Assembly (NCBI RefSeq): GCF_900114775.1
Contig: NZ_FOUE01000002.1
Span: 769,857 to 833,856 of the forward strand
Reading direction: 5' to 3'
From: Marinobacter zhejiangensis
Lineage (GTDB): Bacteria > Pseudomonadota > Gammaproteobacteria > Pseudomonadales > Oleiphilaceae
Length of the DNA stretch: 64,000 nt
Numbering within the stretch: position 1 is the first letter of the stretch; each line of letters begins with the position of its first letter. Shown one piece after another: positions 24,073 to 33,341 of this stretch. Below the pieces are notes generated by a model. That model worked only from the letters and a program-made list of their open reading frames with translations. It made no database searches and had not been told where the DNA came from. The translations under genes were made by a program, and so were the position numbers.

Positions 24073-24744
24073 ATGAGTACGGTTAACGGCGCAACCAACG
24101 ATGTCTTGAGCCAATACCAGCTGCAAGGCAACGCTTCCGGTAAAAACAGTGAGCTTGGGAAGAATGAGTTCCTGGAGCTTATGCTGGCGCAGCTAGAGAA
24201 TCAGAACCCTCTGGAGCCTCAGGATAATGGCGAGTTCATCTCTCAGTTGGCGCAATTCAGCTCGTTGGAAGAGATGCAGGGGGTATCGAACTCCATTGGC
24301 GACCTTGTGGGCGAATTTCGTTCGTCCCAGGCCTTGCAGGCGTCGGCCATGGTTGGTCGATCGGTACTGGTTCCTGGCACGGCCAGCCGCCTGGTTGCTG
24401 GCGGCGAAATTGGCGGTAGCGTCGCGGTTCAGTCTGCAACGTCCAGCCTGACAATTTCCATCAAGAACAGTGCCGGTGAGCTGGTTCACCAGATCGATAT
24501 GGGGGCGGTTGAAGCCGGCTACCAGACATTCAGCTGGGATGGGCTGGACAGTGACGGCGAAGCTTTGCCGCCCGGCAAATATGAAATTGTCGCCCAGGGC
24601 AGTTATGGCGGCGGTACCGAACAGCTTGGAACGCTGATCAGTGCGAACGTTGACAGTGTTTCGTTGGGCAGTGAAGGGAGCATCACCCTGAACCTGGCCA
24701 ACATGGGATCCATCCGGTTGTCTGACGTTTACCAGATCAACTAA
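24073..24744 (+). CDS. flgD: Flagellar hook-capping protein FlgD
   Basis: A protein of 223 residues that caps the growing hook so FlgE can assemble. The N-terminal segment NEFLELMLAQLENQNPLEPQ followed by DNGEFISQLAQFSSLEEMQ is the family hallmark, and a FlgD Tudor-like and Ig-like region follows, with FSWDGLDSDGEALPPGKYEI. GAGGAAC precedes the start. Twenty bases after flgC. Confidence 0.95.
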   Translation: MSTVNGATNDVLSQYQLQGNASGKNSELGKNEFLELMLAQLENQNPLEPQDNGEFISQLAQFSSLEEMQGVSNSIGDLVGEFRSSQALQASAMVGRSVLVPGTASRLVAGGEIGGSVAVQSATSSLTISIKNSAGELVHQIDMGAVEAGYQTFSWDGLDSDGEALPPGKYEIVAQGSYGGGTEQLGTLISANVDSVSLGSEGSITLNLANMGSIRLSDVYQIN

Positions 24745-24771
24745 TCCAGCGACTGAACTACGAGGTGTAAC

Positions 24772-26649
24772 ATGGCTTTCAATACAGGGCTTAGCGGGTT
24801 ACGGGCTGCATCAGTCGATCTGGATGTCACCGGCAACAACATCGCCAATGCCAGTACGGTTGGTTTCAAAAGCAGCCGTGCTCAGTTCGGCGACCTTTAT
24901 GCCAGCGGATTCCTCAGCGCTGGTACCAATCCCATCGGCGACGGCGTGCGAGTACAGGATATCCGCCAGAACTTTGGTCAGGGCAATATCAGCTTCACCG
25001 ACAACGGGCTTGACCTGGCGATCAATGGCGACGGTTTCTTCGTGCTGAATAATGGCGGTGAGATTCGCTATTCCAGGGCGGGTCAGTTCGGAGTTGATGT
25101 GGATGGCTATGTCGTCAACAACCAGAATATGCGGGTTCAGGGTTTCCAGGCCGATGACGACGGCAACCTGTCCGGCATACGGGGCGACCTGCGGATTGAC
25201 ACCGCCAACCTCGCGCCACGGCGGACTACCAGTCTGGAAACCGACGTAAACCTGGACTCCCGTGAAGAGGTGCTGGAAAGCCAGGTGTCGGTGTTGGCGG
25301 ATGTGGGGCAGGCGGAAGTCGGGGGTACGTCGTTTCCGGCGGAACTGGTTACCGTGACCTACAGCGACGGCTCTACCCAGAGTGTGCAGATTCCTGCCGG
25401 GTCATCCGCGGCTGAGGTGGTGGACATACTGGGTCAGATGGAAGGCGTGAGCGCGTCTGCAACCACCGAAGTCACTCTGACTGGGCTGGATGATGCGTTC
25501 ATTGCCGTGGGTGGCTTTGATTTCCAGCTGGAACTCGAAGGGGTATCGATACCGGTTGATACCACCGGCGTGACCGACTTGGCGTCGCTGGCTGATGCGA
25601 TCAACAACTCAGCGGCGAGCACCGTATCCGCGTCCATTGTGGGCGGAGCATTGCGTGTGGTTGATAACCGTGGCAACACCATCACCACCACTTACTCCAA
25701 CACTGCCACGACGGTTGGACCGCAGACGCAGTTGGGGACGGTCAGGCTTCAGACCGAGCGTACCGTCACGGACCTGAGCTCAGACACCGGCACCTTTGGA
25801 ACCGCGTGGGATGGCCGGACCTTGCAGGTCACCAACTCGTTTAACCCGCTGGATCAGCGAACCTATAACCACGCAACGTCTACCACCATCTACGACAGCC
25901 TGGGTAACCCTCATGTGTTGACCCAGTTCTACGTCAAGGATCCGGCACCGGGGAACGGTGTCGGACAAAGTCAGTGGTCCATCTACCTGCAGATTGATGG
26001 GGAGTACGTGGGCGGCACAGACCTGAGCCCGTACGAGGCCCGGTTTGACCAGGACGGCACCCTGCAGACCGTCAACGGTGACCCTGCCGGTGAGATTGTC
26101 ATTGCGGACTGGACGCCGAAAGACCCCAGCGGTGCGCCCAATGGTGCGGATGGCCCGCCTCCGGCGGGGGCGACGGTGGTCACTCCGATTCCTGAACCTC
26201 CTACAAGCTCCGCGTTCGTGCTCAATCTGGCGGACACCACCCAGTACGGCAGCGCCTTCGGGGTCAATGATCAGCGCCAGAATGGCTACACCACCGGGCG
26301 ACTTTCGGGTCTGGACGTGTCGGATGAAGGAGTTCTGTTCGCCCGCTACACCAATGGCCAGTCCCAGGCGCTGGGGCAGGTTGCCCTGGCTAGCTTCAAC
26401 AATACCGACGGTTTGAGTCCGGTCGGGGAAACCACCTGGGTGGAAACCTTCGAGTCCGGCCAGCCGATTGTTGGTCAGCCGGGTACCGGTACCCTCGGCT
26501 CCATTAAAGCCAGTTCGGTGGAAGAGTCCAACGTGGACCTGTCGGAGGAGTTGGTTAACCTGATCATTGCCCAGCGCAATTACCAGGCCAACGCCAAGAC
26601 CATCGAAACCTCGGACACCATCACCCAGACCATCATCAATCTCCGCTGA
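24772..26649 (+). CDS. flgE: Flagellar hook protein FlgE, enlarged
   Basis: A protein of 625 residues, the hook subunit. N-terminal LDVTGNNIANASTVGFKSSR and C-terminal ELVNLIIAQRNYQANAKTIE are the conserved coiled-coil ends. At 625 residues it is about half as long again as the E. coli protein (about 400). The extra length lies in the exposed middle, where two stretches (about residues 175-240 and 245-310) resemble flagellin-type IN repeats, with AGSSAAEVVDILGQMEGVSA and TGVTDLASLADAINNSAAST. GAGGTG precedes the ATG. Confidence 0.95.
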   Translation: MAFNTGLSGLRAASVDLDVTGNNIANASTVGFKSSRAQFGDLYASGFLSAGTNPIGDGVRVQDIRQNFGQGNISFTDNGLDLAINGDGFFVLNNGGEIRYSRAGQFGVDVDGYVVNNQNMRVQGFQADDDGNLSGIRGDLRIDTANLAPRRTTSLETDVNLDSREEVLESQVSVLADVGQAEVGGTSFPAELVTVTYSDGSTQSVQIPAGSSAAEVVDILGQMEGVSASATTEVTLTGLDDAFIAVGGFDFQLELEGVSIPVDTTGVTDLASLADAINNSAASTVSASIVGGALRVVDNRGNTITTTYSNTATTVGPQTQLGTVRLQTERTVTDLSSDTGTFGTAWDGRTLQVTNSFNPLDQRTYNHATSTTIYDSLGNPHVLTQFYVKDPAPGNGVGQSQWSIYLQIDGEYVGGTDLSPYEARFDQDGTLQTVNGDPAGEIVIADWTPKDPSGAPNGADGPPPAGATVVTPIPEPPTSSAFVLNLADTTQYGSAFGVNDQRQNGYTTGRLSGLDVSDEGVLFARYTNGQSQALGQVALASFNNTDGLSPVGETTWVETFESGQPIVGQPGTGTLGSIKASSVEESNVDLSEELVNLIIAQRNYQANAKTIETSDTITQTIINLR

Positions 26650-26730
26650 TTCGCGCCGCTCTGTTTCCTCGTCCACCGAGTAAGGGTGTGGGCGGGGAAG
26701 GCATTGCATCAATGGCGTTGTCTGACTAAG

Positions 26731-26746
26731 TGGCACGACTCCTGCA
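26731..26746 (+). promoter_or_regulatory. Sigma-54 promoter of flgFGHIJKL
   Basis: TGGCACGACTCCTGCA has the invariant GG and GC of the -24/-12 consensus with correct spacing (one departure, C for T in TTGC). It lies 44 bases before flgF in the only sizeable gap of the cluster (140 bases). Confidence 0.8.
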
Positions 26747-26789
26747 TCTAGGCTGTTAACAGTCAAAATTCCGGCAGGAGTTTTCCGTT

Positions 26790-27542
26790 ATGGATAAGTC
26801 GATCTACATCGGGATGTCCGGTGCCACGCAGAACATGCTGGCACAGCGTGCCCATGCCAATAACCTGGCCAACGTCAACACCACAGGCTTCAAGCGGGAC
26901 TTTGCCCAGGCCCGCAGCATGCCAGTGTTTGGCGAGCATTACCCGACTAGAGCCTATGCCATGACCGAGCGCCCGGGGACCGACCTGAGTGCCGGCTCGC
27001 TGATGGACACTGGCCGGAAGCTCGACGTTTCCGTCGAGGGCGAGGGTTGGCTGAGTATCCAGAATGCCCAGGGGCAGGAAGTGTTTTCCCGCTCTGGCAG
27101 TCTTCAGATCGACGTCAATGGCCTGCTGCGCAATGCCAACGGTGACCTGGTGCTCGGCAATGGCGGCCCGGTGGCGCTGCCTCCCTTTGACAATGTGGAA
27201 GTGGGGGCCGATGGCACGATTTCCATTGTTCCCGTAGGCAGCCCTCCCGATCAGCTGGTGGTTGTTGACCGCCTGAAGCTGGTTAACCCGCCGCAAGAGG
27301 CCCTGGAGAAGGGAGAAGACGGGTATATCCGGCGCAAACCAGGGCAGGCCATCGGTGGCGTGGAGCCGCCAGATGCGACGCTGAGGGTGGCTACCGGCTT
27401 TCTCGAAAGCTCCAACGTTAATGCTGTCGAAGAGATGATTGCCAACCTGGAGCTATCCCGTCAGTTCGAGATGCAAATCAAGATCATGCGGACGGCAAAC
27501 GACAATTCCGAGGCAGCGGCACGCCTGTTGCAGAACCTCTGA
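26790..27542 (+). CDS. flgF: Flagellar proximal rod protein FlgF
   Basis: A protein of 250 residues. N-terminal rod motif AHANNLANVNTTGFKRDFAQ, and C-terminal SSNVNAVEEMIANLELSRQF with the closing helix. It forms part of the rod between FlgC and FlgG. GGAG lies ten bases before the ATG. First gene after the second sigma-54 promoter. Confidence 0.95.
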   Translation: MDKSIYIGMSGATQNMLAQRAHANNLANVNTTGFKRDFAQARSMPVFGEHYPTRAYAMTERPGTDLSAGSLMDTGRKLDVSVEGEGWLSIQNAQGQEVFSRSGSLQIDVNGLLRNANGDLVLGNGGPVALPPFDNVEVGADGTISIVPVGSPPDQLVVVDRLKLVNPPQEALEKGEDGYIRRKPGQAIGGVEPPDATLRVATGFLESSNVNAVEEMIANLELSRQFEMQIKIMRTANDNSEAAARLLQNL

Positions 27543-27624
27543 TAACGAATCACGAATCATCGTCGGTGACGGTAAAGCGGCAAATTCTGGCCGCTTATCC
27601 ATCCGGGCCGGCAAGGAGTAGAAC

Positions 27625-28413
27625 ATGCATCCAGCATTGTGGGTCAGCAAGACCGGACTGAGCGCCCAGGACACCAACATGTCCACCATCTCCAACAACC
27701 TGGCGAACGTGAACACGACTGGTTTCAAGCGGGATCGGGCGGTGTTCCAGGATCTGCTTTACCAGATCAACCGTCAGCCCGGCGGGCTCAATACCGAAAA
27801 CTCTGAATTGCCGTCCGGCCTTCAGCTCGGTACCGGTGTGCGTGTGGTGGGAACCGCCAAGCAGTTTTCCCAGGGCAACCTGCAGATCACCGAGCAGCCG
27901 CTGGACATGGCGGTGAACGGGCGGGGCTTTTTCCAGGTGCTGATGCCGGACGGGATCATCGCCTATACCCGTGATGGCCAGTTCCAGTTGAACTCGGACG
28001 GTGACGTGGTGACCCCCGACGGGTATCCGCTGGAGCCTACTATTTCGGTTCCTGAAAACGCAACCAACCTGACCATCGGCAAGGACGGCACCGTCACGGC
28101 CATCGTTGACGACCAGGCCAGCCCGGTGAATCTGGGGCAGATCACCCTGGTGGATTTCATCAACCCGCAAGGTCTGCAGGCGGTCGGTAATAACCTGTTC
28201 CGGGAAACCAACGCCAGTGGCGACCCATCCGAGGGTGAGGCCGGAATCAACGGCCTGGGCTCGATCGAGCAGGGAACCATTGAATCGTCCAACGTCGAGG
28301 TGGTGGAAGAGCTGGTCAATATGATCACGACTCAGCGCGCCTATGAGATGAACTCCAAAGTCGTCTCCACCACCGACCAAATGCTCCAGTTTGTGACCAA
28401 CAACATCGGCTAA
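27625..28413 (+). CDS. flgG: Flagellar distal rod protein FlgG
   Basis: A protein of 262 residues, the usual length, forming the distal rod that carries the P and L rings. The N-terminal motif MSTISNNLANVNTTGFKRDR, the FlgG-specific QPGGLNTENSELPSGLQLGT, and the C-terminal EELVNMITTQRAYEMNSKVV are all present. AAGGAG precedes the ATG. Confidence 0.97.
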   Translation: MHPALWVSKTGLSAQDTNMSTISNNLANVNTTGFKRDRAVFQDLLYQINRQPGGLNTENSELPSGLQLGTGVRVVGTAKQFSQGNLQITEQPLDMAVNGRGFFQVLMPDGIIAYTRDGQFQLNSDGDVVTPDGYPLEPTISVPENATNLTIGKDGTVTAIVDDQASPVNLGQITLVDFINPQGLQAVGNNLFRETNASGDPSEGEAGINGLGSIEQGTIESSNVEVVEELVNMITTQRAYEMNSKVVSTTDQMLQFVTNNIG

Positions 28414-28446
28414 CGCGGATAACGAGGGTCGTACGAGGTGACTGAC

Positions 28447-29151
28447 ATGAAGGCCACAACTTTGTCCCGGTTCCAGCCCAAGGGTGCCATTGCGGTGGCG
28501 GCTCTGGTGGCGTTGGCGGTGTTGCAGGGCTGCACTGCGGTTACCCGGCCGCGTCCGGTGCCGGACGACCCAGCCTATGCGCCGGTCCGGGCGCAGTCGC
28601 TTGCGGCTCAGGATACCCATAACGGGTCCATCTACCAGTCTGCCCGCAATTACAACTTCTACGGCGATACCGTGGCCCTCAACGTCGGCGACATCCTGAC
28701 GGTGACGCTGCAGGAGTCAACCGAGGCCAGCAAATCCGCGGAAAGCTCCATTTCCAAAGACAGTGAACTGTCGTTGCCTGAGCCGGTGTTCTTTGGGCAC
28801 GGCAACATTGGGCTGAATACCCGCGCCAACTACGAACGGGATTTTGACGGCTCTGCCGAAGCCGATCAGAGCAACAGCCTGGACGGCAGTATCACCGTCA
28901 GCGTTATCGACGTGCTGCCCAACGGGGTGTTGAGAATCCGTGGTGAAAAATGGATCTCTCTGACCAACGGCGACGAATACATTCGCCTGACCGGCATGGT
29001 TCGCCCCCAGGACATCACGCCGGACAACACCGTTGCATCCAACCGGATTGCTGATGCGCGGATTGCCTACGGGGGCACGGGTGATTTTGACCAGGCAAAC
29101 CAGATGGGCTGGTTGGCGCGGTTCTTTAACAGTGAATGGTGGCCGCTATGA
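28447..29151 (+). CDS. flgH: Flagellar L-ring lipoprotein FlgH
   Basis: A protein of 234 residues forming the outer-membrane L ring. The lipoprotein signal ends in VLQGC (Cys near residue 22). The family motifs [20 protein letters not shown] and [20 protein letters not shown] are intact. The ATG at 28447 has GAGG eight bases upstream; an in-frame GTG at 28438 lies inside that ribosome site. Its stop overlaps the flgI start by four bases (ATGA). Confidence 0.95.
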   Translation: MKATTLSRFQPKGAIAVAALVALAVLQGCTAVTRPRPVPDDPAYAPVRAQSLAAQDTHNGSIYQSARNYNFYGDTVALNVGDILTVTLQESTEASKSAESSISKDSELSLPEPVFFGHGNIGLNTRANYERDFDGSAEADQSNSLDGSITVSVIDVLPNGVLRIRGEKWISLTNGDEYIRLTGMVRPQDITPDNTVASNRIADARIAYGGTGDFDQANQMGWLARFFNSEWWPL

Positions 29152-30245
29152 GGGTGTTGAAGTCTTTCCTGATGGTGCTGGCCCTGGTCATTGCCGCCGG
29201 GCCGGTACTGGCTGACCGTCTCAAGGATCTGGCCCGCATTCAGGGCGTGAGGAACAACCAGTTGGTTGGTTATGGTCTTGTGGTGGGCCTGGATGGCACC
29301 GGAGACAAGGCCCCGTTTACCAACCAGACCTTCCGCAACATGATGAACCAGTTCGGGGTCACCATTCCGGAAGGCGTCAACCCTAACCTGGCCAACGTGG
29401 CCGCCGTCACGGTGCATGCGACCTTGCCACCGTTTGCCAAGCCGGGACAAGAGCTGGATATCACCGTGTCGTCCATTGGTAATGCTGACAGCCTTCGGGG
29501 TGGTAGCTTGTTGATGACGCCACTTAAAGGCGCTGATGGTCAGGTCTATGCCTTGGCCCAGGGCAGCCTGGTGGTTGGCGGCTTTGGCGCCTCTGGCGCC
29601 GATGGATCCCGGATTACTGTGAACGTGCCCAGCGTTGGCCGCATCCCGAACGGGGCGACGATTGAGCGGGAAGTCATTTCCTCGTTCCAGCAGGGTGACA
29701 CCATTACCTTCAACCTTCTGCGTGCCGACTTTACGACGGCCCGGCGAGTGGTGGAGGTGATCAACGGTACGCTTGGCCCTGACATGGCTTACGCCCACGA
29801 CGCCACTTCAGTGTCTGTCCGGGCGCCCCGCGACCCTTCCCAGCGGGTCAGTTTCCTGTCCATCCTCGAGAACCTGGAAGTGGACCCGGCGGAAGATGCC
29901 GCCAAGGTGGTCATCAACAGCCGTACCGGCACCATCGTGGTGGGCCAGAACGTGAAGGTGAGCCCAGCTGCGATTACCCATGGCAACCTGACGGTGACCA
30001 TTGAAGAAAACCCCCTGGTCAGTCAGCCCAACCCGTTTTCTGATGGTGAGACAGTGGTGACTGAAAATACCCAGATTGCCATTACCGAAGACCCGGCTCG
30101 CATGTTCCAGTTTGGCCCGGCCACCACCCTTAATGACATTGTCCAGGCGGTGAACCAGGTGGGTGCTGCCCCGGGTGACGTAATGGCTGTTCTGGAAGCG
30201 CTTAAGCAGGCCGGTGCGCTCCGGGCTGAACTGATCGTGATATAG
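29148..30245 (+). CDS. flgI: Flagellar P-ring protein FlgI
   Basis: A protein of 365 residues forming the periplasmic P ring. A Sec signal peptide (cleavage near [11 protein letters not shown]) is followed by [20 protein letters not shown] and GTGDK. Further family segments include [20 protein letters not shown] and the C-terminal [20 protein letters not shown]. The ATG at 29148 overlaps the flgH stop and gives the correct signal peptide; codons upstream lie within flgH. Confidence 0.96.
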   Translation: MRVLKSFLMVLALVIAAGPVLADRLKDLARIQGVRNNQLVGYGLVVGLDGTGDKAPFTNQTFRNMMNQFGVTIPEGVNPNLANVAAVTVHATLPPFAKPGQELDITVSSIGNADSLRGGSLLMTPLKGADGQVYALAQGSLVVGGFGASGADGSRITVNVPSVGRIPNGATIEREVISSFQQGDTITFNLLRADFTTARRVVEVINGTLGPDMAYAHDATSVSVRAPRDPSQRVSFLSILENLEVDPAEDAAKVVINSRTGTIVVGQNVKVSPAAITHGNLTVTIEENPLVSQPNPFSDGETVVTENTQIAITEDPARMFQFGPATTLNDIVQAVNQVGAAPGDVMAVLEALKQAGALRAELIVI

Positions 30246-30253
30246 GTGACGTG

Positions 30254-31264
30254 ATGCAGGACCCAAGGTTGCAGCAGGCTCAGCTCTACACCGAATTCAG
30301 TGGCTTGAATGCGCTCAAGACCCAGGCGCGTACCGACAAACAGGCGGCACTGGAGCAAGTGGCCCGGCAGTTTGAGGGTATTTTCATGTCCGCCATGCTG
30401 AAGTCCATGCGCCAGGCCAATGAGGTGTTTTCCGAAGGAAATTACCTCAACAGCCAGCAGTCCAGGTTCTACCAGGATATGTTCGACAGCCAGCTGAGCC
30501 TGACCATGTCGAGTGGTCAGGGCATGGGGCTGTCCGAGGCGCTGGTGCGACAACTGGGTGGTCAGGTTGCGGGCGTATCTGAAGGCAGCGCACCCACGGG
30601 TGAACGCCGCCTGAGCATCATGGACTACGATCGCAGCCTGCCTGCACTTTCCCGCGAGTTGCCTGAGCGTCTGGCGGCTGTCACCCAGATTGCTGAGGAC
30701 GCCGAAGTCATTTCCAAAGGGCGTTCGGAGGCTGCGGCCAATGCTCTGCACGCGGACTTTACCTCACCGGAGGAATTTGTCGGGCGGCTCCTGCCGCTGG
30801 CGGAACGGGCGGCAGCCGGTACCGGCATTGACCCGAAACTGATGGTGGCTCAGGCGGCCCTGGAAACCGGTTGGGGACGCCACATGATCGAGGCGCCCGA
30901 CGGTGAACCAAGCTTCAACCTGTTTGGAATCAAGGCTGATCAGCGCTGGTCTGGCGAACACGTCAACATTGCAACGTCGGAATATCGTGACGGTGTCCGT
31001 GTTACCGAACGGGCGGCCTTCCGTCGTTATGAGGATTTCGAATCCAGCTTCCGCGACTACGTAGCGTTCCTGGGTGACAACCCTCGCTACCGGGATGTGC
31101 TGGCGGTTGCCGGCGACCCGGAACAGTTTGCGCACCGCCTGCAACAGGCGGGCTACGCCACTGACCCGAACTACGCGAACAAGATCCTGCGGATCATGGC
31201 AGGTGACCAGTTGAATAACGACCAGGGGGCCACACCGCTGGCCTCCCTGGGGACTGAGGGGTAA
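30254..31264 (+). CDS. flgJ: Flagellar rod-capping peptidoglycan hydrolase FlgJ
   Basis: A protein of 336 residues with two parts. The N-terminal rod-binding domain (about 1-110) includes ARQFEGIFMSAMLKSMRQAN. The C-terminal glucosaminidase-type domain (about 180-325) carries the catalytic Glu in AQAALETGWGRHM and the segment SFNLFGIKADQRWSG. It opens a hole in the peptidoglycan for the rod. The ATG at 30254 has AGGTGA upstream; the GTG at 30251 is less favourable. Eight bases after flgI. Confidence 0.94.
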   Translation: MQDPRLQQAQLYTEFSGLNALKTQARTDKQAALEQVARQFEGIFMSAMLKSMRQANEVFSEGNYLNSQQSRFYQDMFDSQLSLTMSSGQGMGLSEALVRQLGGQVAGVSEGSAPTGERRLSIMDYDRSLPALSRELPERLAAVTQIAEDAEVISKGRSEAAANALHADFTSPEEFVGRLLPLAERAAAGTGIDPKLMVAQAALETGWGRHMIEAPDGEPSFNLFGIKADQRWSGEHVNIATSEYRDGVRVTERAAFRRYEDFESSFRDYVAFLGDNPRYRDVLAVAGDPEQFAHRLQQAGYATDPNYANKILRIMAGDQLNNDQGATPLASLGTEG

Positions 31265-31269
31265 ACACT

Positions 31270-33321
31270 ATGGCGGGTCTTATCAGCATCGGCCTGACCG
31301 GCGTGCTCGGCCATCAGGCTGCATTGAACACCACCGGTAACAACATTACGAACGCCAACACCGCGGGGTACAGCCGCCAGGAAGTGGTGTTTGAGACTCA
31401 GGACGGTCGCCGCACCGGTGCGGGCACGATCGGGACCGGGGTCAACATCTCGGATATACGCCGGGTGGCGAACGAATATCTCGTGGAGCAGGTGCGTTCG
31501 GATACCTCGCTTGCCTCGGAACAGCAGGCGCTGAACTCGGAGCTGAGCCGCCTGGATAACCTGCTGGGGGGCGAAAACACCGGGCTCAACGAGGCAATGA
31601 GCAATCTGTTCGCGGCCTTGCAGAGCGCCGCCGAAGACCCCGCGTCATTGCCCCAGCGTCAGTTGGTGCTGAGCGAAGCCCAGGCCGTGGTGGACCGCTT
31701 CCAGGCGCTGCAGGCCGAGTTTATCCAGCAGCGGGAGTCGGTAAAAAGCCAGATGCAGCAGGGAGTGAAGGATGCCAATACCCTGATCCGCACCATTGCT
31801 GACCTGAACCAGGCGATCTCCGAATCCCCCGGCCTGGCTCAGGGTCATGATCCGAATGAGCTGCTGGACAAACGGGATGAGGCCCTGCGTCAGCTGTCCG
31901 AGATTGTCTCGGTGCGGGTTGTGCCGGCGCAGGGTGGGCAAGTCAACGTGCTGCTGTCTAATGGACAGGCGCTGGTGGTTGGCAATGAAATTGCGCAGCT
32001 GGGTACGCGGAGCAGCTCAGAAGACCCGACACGCCTTGAATTCACCCTGACGACCGCGGGGCGCGAAGAGGTTGTCGATAACCAGATCACTGGGGGGCGT
32101 CTTGGCGGCCTGCGGCGTTTTGAGTCGGAGGCCCTGAATCCGGCGTTCGACGAGCTTGGACGTGTGGCGATTGCGCTGGCGGACAACCTCAATCATCAGC
32201 ACGAAATCGGGATGGACCTGGAAGGTGAGCTGGGTGGCCTGATGTTCACGGACATCAATACCGACGCGGTGAAGCGAAGCCGGGTTACGGCCAACGCCAA
32301 TAACTCTCAGCCCCAGGATGCAGTGATCGGGGTGGAGATCGGCGATTCCAGTGAGCTGCCTGCTGGCAGCTGGACGCTTCGGTTTACCGGCGACGGCCGT
32401 AATTACGACGTCATCGATCGCAGCTCCGGTCGGGTGGTGAATCAGGGGCGGCTGCCTGATCCGCTGCCAGCAGAGATCACCATGGATGGTTTTAATATCC
32501 AGATCGATAGTGGCACGTTCAGTGCCGGGGACAGCTTCCTGATCCAGCCCACTCACCGGGCGGCCGGAGATATCGGTCTGGTGGTGGACCGTGAGGAAGA
32601 CCTGGCGTTCGCCAGCCCGGTGAGGGCTGAGTCGGACATCGGTAACGGTGGCGATGCGGCCATCAGCCAGGGTGAGATGTTGAATGTCCGCAACCCGCTG
32701 TCGAACAGCCTGTTGCCGGAATTTCAGGCCCGGGGGGAACTGAGCCCACCGATGGAAATCCGGTTCCGTGACGATGGTGGCACGCTGGTGTACGACATCC
32801 TGGATGCCAATGACCCGACCAACGTCCTGGTGGCGGGTGACGCTTCGGCGGTGCCACCCCAAAATGTCTATCAGCCGGGCATTGCCAACAAACTGTTCAG
32901 TGAAGATCCGACCGATCCCAACTACCGCGGGTTCCAGTTCGAGATCAGTGGCAATCCGCAGCCGGGGGACAGTTTCTACATCAACTACAACACCGATGGT
33001 GTGTCCGATAACCGCAATGCCGAGTTCATGGCGGCGCTGGAAACTGCCAACACCATGAACGGTGGTACACAGAATTTCACTGAGGGTTATGCCGGGCTGG
33101 TCGAGAATGTCGGCGTCCAGACCCGCCAGAGCCAGCTTGACCTGGATGCCAGTCAGACGCTCCTGGAGCAGTCTGTTGCCCAGCGAGAGTCGGTGTCCGG
33201 GGTGAACCTGGATGAAGAGGCCGGCCGCCTGATCCAGTACCAGGCGGCTTACAATGCTTCTGCACAGGTGATGAGTGTGGCCCAAAGCCTGTTCGACACG
33301 CTGTTGTCGACCTTCAGGTAA
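31270..33321 (+). CDS. flgK: Hook-filament junction protein FlgK (HAP1)
   Basis: A protein of 683 residues, at the long end for FlgK (E. coli 547). The N-terminus has LNTTGNNITNANTAGYSRQE and the C-terminus SGVNLDEEAGRLIQYQAAYN, the two conserved halves of the terminal coiled coil. The middle is long and variable, as expected for surface-exposed domains. It starts five bases after the flgJ stop with GAGGGGT upstream. Confidence 0.95.
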   Translation: MAGLISIGLTGVLGHQAALNTTGNNITNANTAGYSRQEVVFETQDGRRTGAGTIGTGVNISDIRRVANEYLVEQVRSDTSLASEQQALNSELSRLDNLLGGENTGLNEAMSNLFAALQSAAEDPASLPQRQLVLSEAQAVVDRFQALQAEFIQQRESVKSQMQQGVKDANTLIRTIADLNQAISESPGLAQGHDPNELLDKRDEALRQLSEIVSVRVVPAQGGQVNVLLSNGQALVVGNEIAQLGTRSSSEDPTRLEFTLTTAGREEVVDNQITGGRLGGLRRFESEALNPAFDELGRVAIALADNLNHQHEIGMDLEGELGGLMFTDINTDAVKRSRVTANANNSQPQDAVIGVEIGDSSELPAGSWTLRFTGDGRNYDVIDRSSGRVVNQGRLPDPLPAEITMDGFNIQIDSGTFSAGDSFLIQPTHRAAGDIGLVVDREEDLAFASPVRAESDIGNGGDAAISQGEMLNVRNPLSNSLLPEFQARGELSPPMEIRFRDDGGTLVYDILDANDPTNVLVAGDASAVPPQNVYQPGIANKLFSEDPTDPNYRGFQFEISGNPQPGDSFYINYNTDGVSDNRNAEFMAALETANTMNGGTQNFTEGYAGLVENVGVQTRQSQLDLDASQTLLEQSVAQRESVSGVNLDEEAGRLIQYQAAYNASAQVMSVAQSLFDTLLSTFR

Positions 33322-33341
33322 GGTGTTCGAGGAACTTCGTT

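Noticed and set aside
32017..33285. Minus-strand open frame of 422 codons
   Set aside because: Antisense to flgK with no recognisable protein features.
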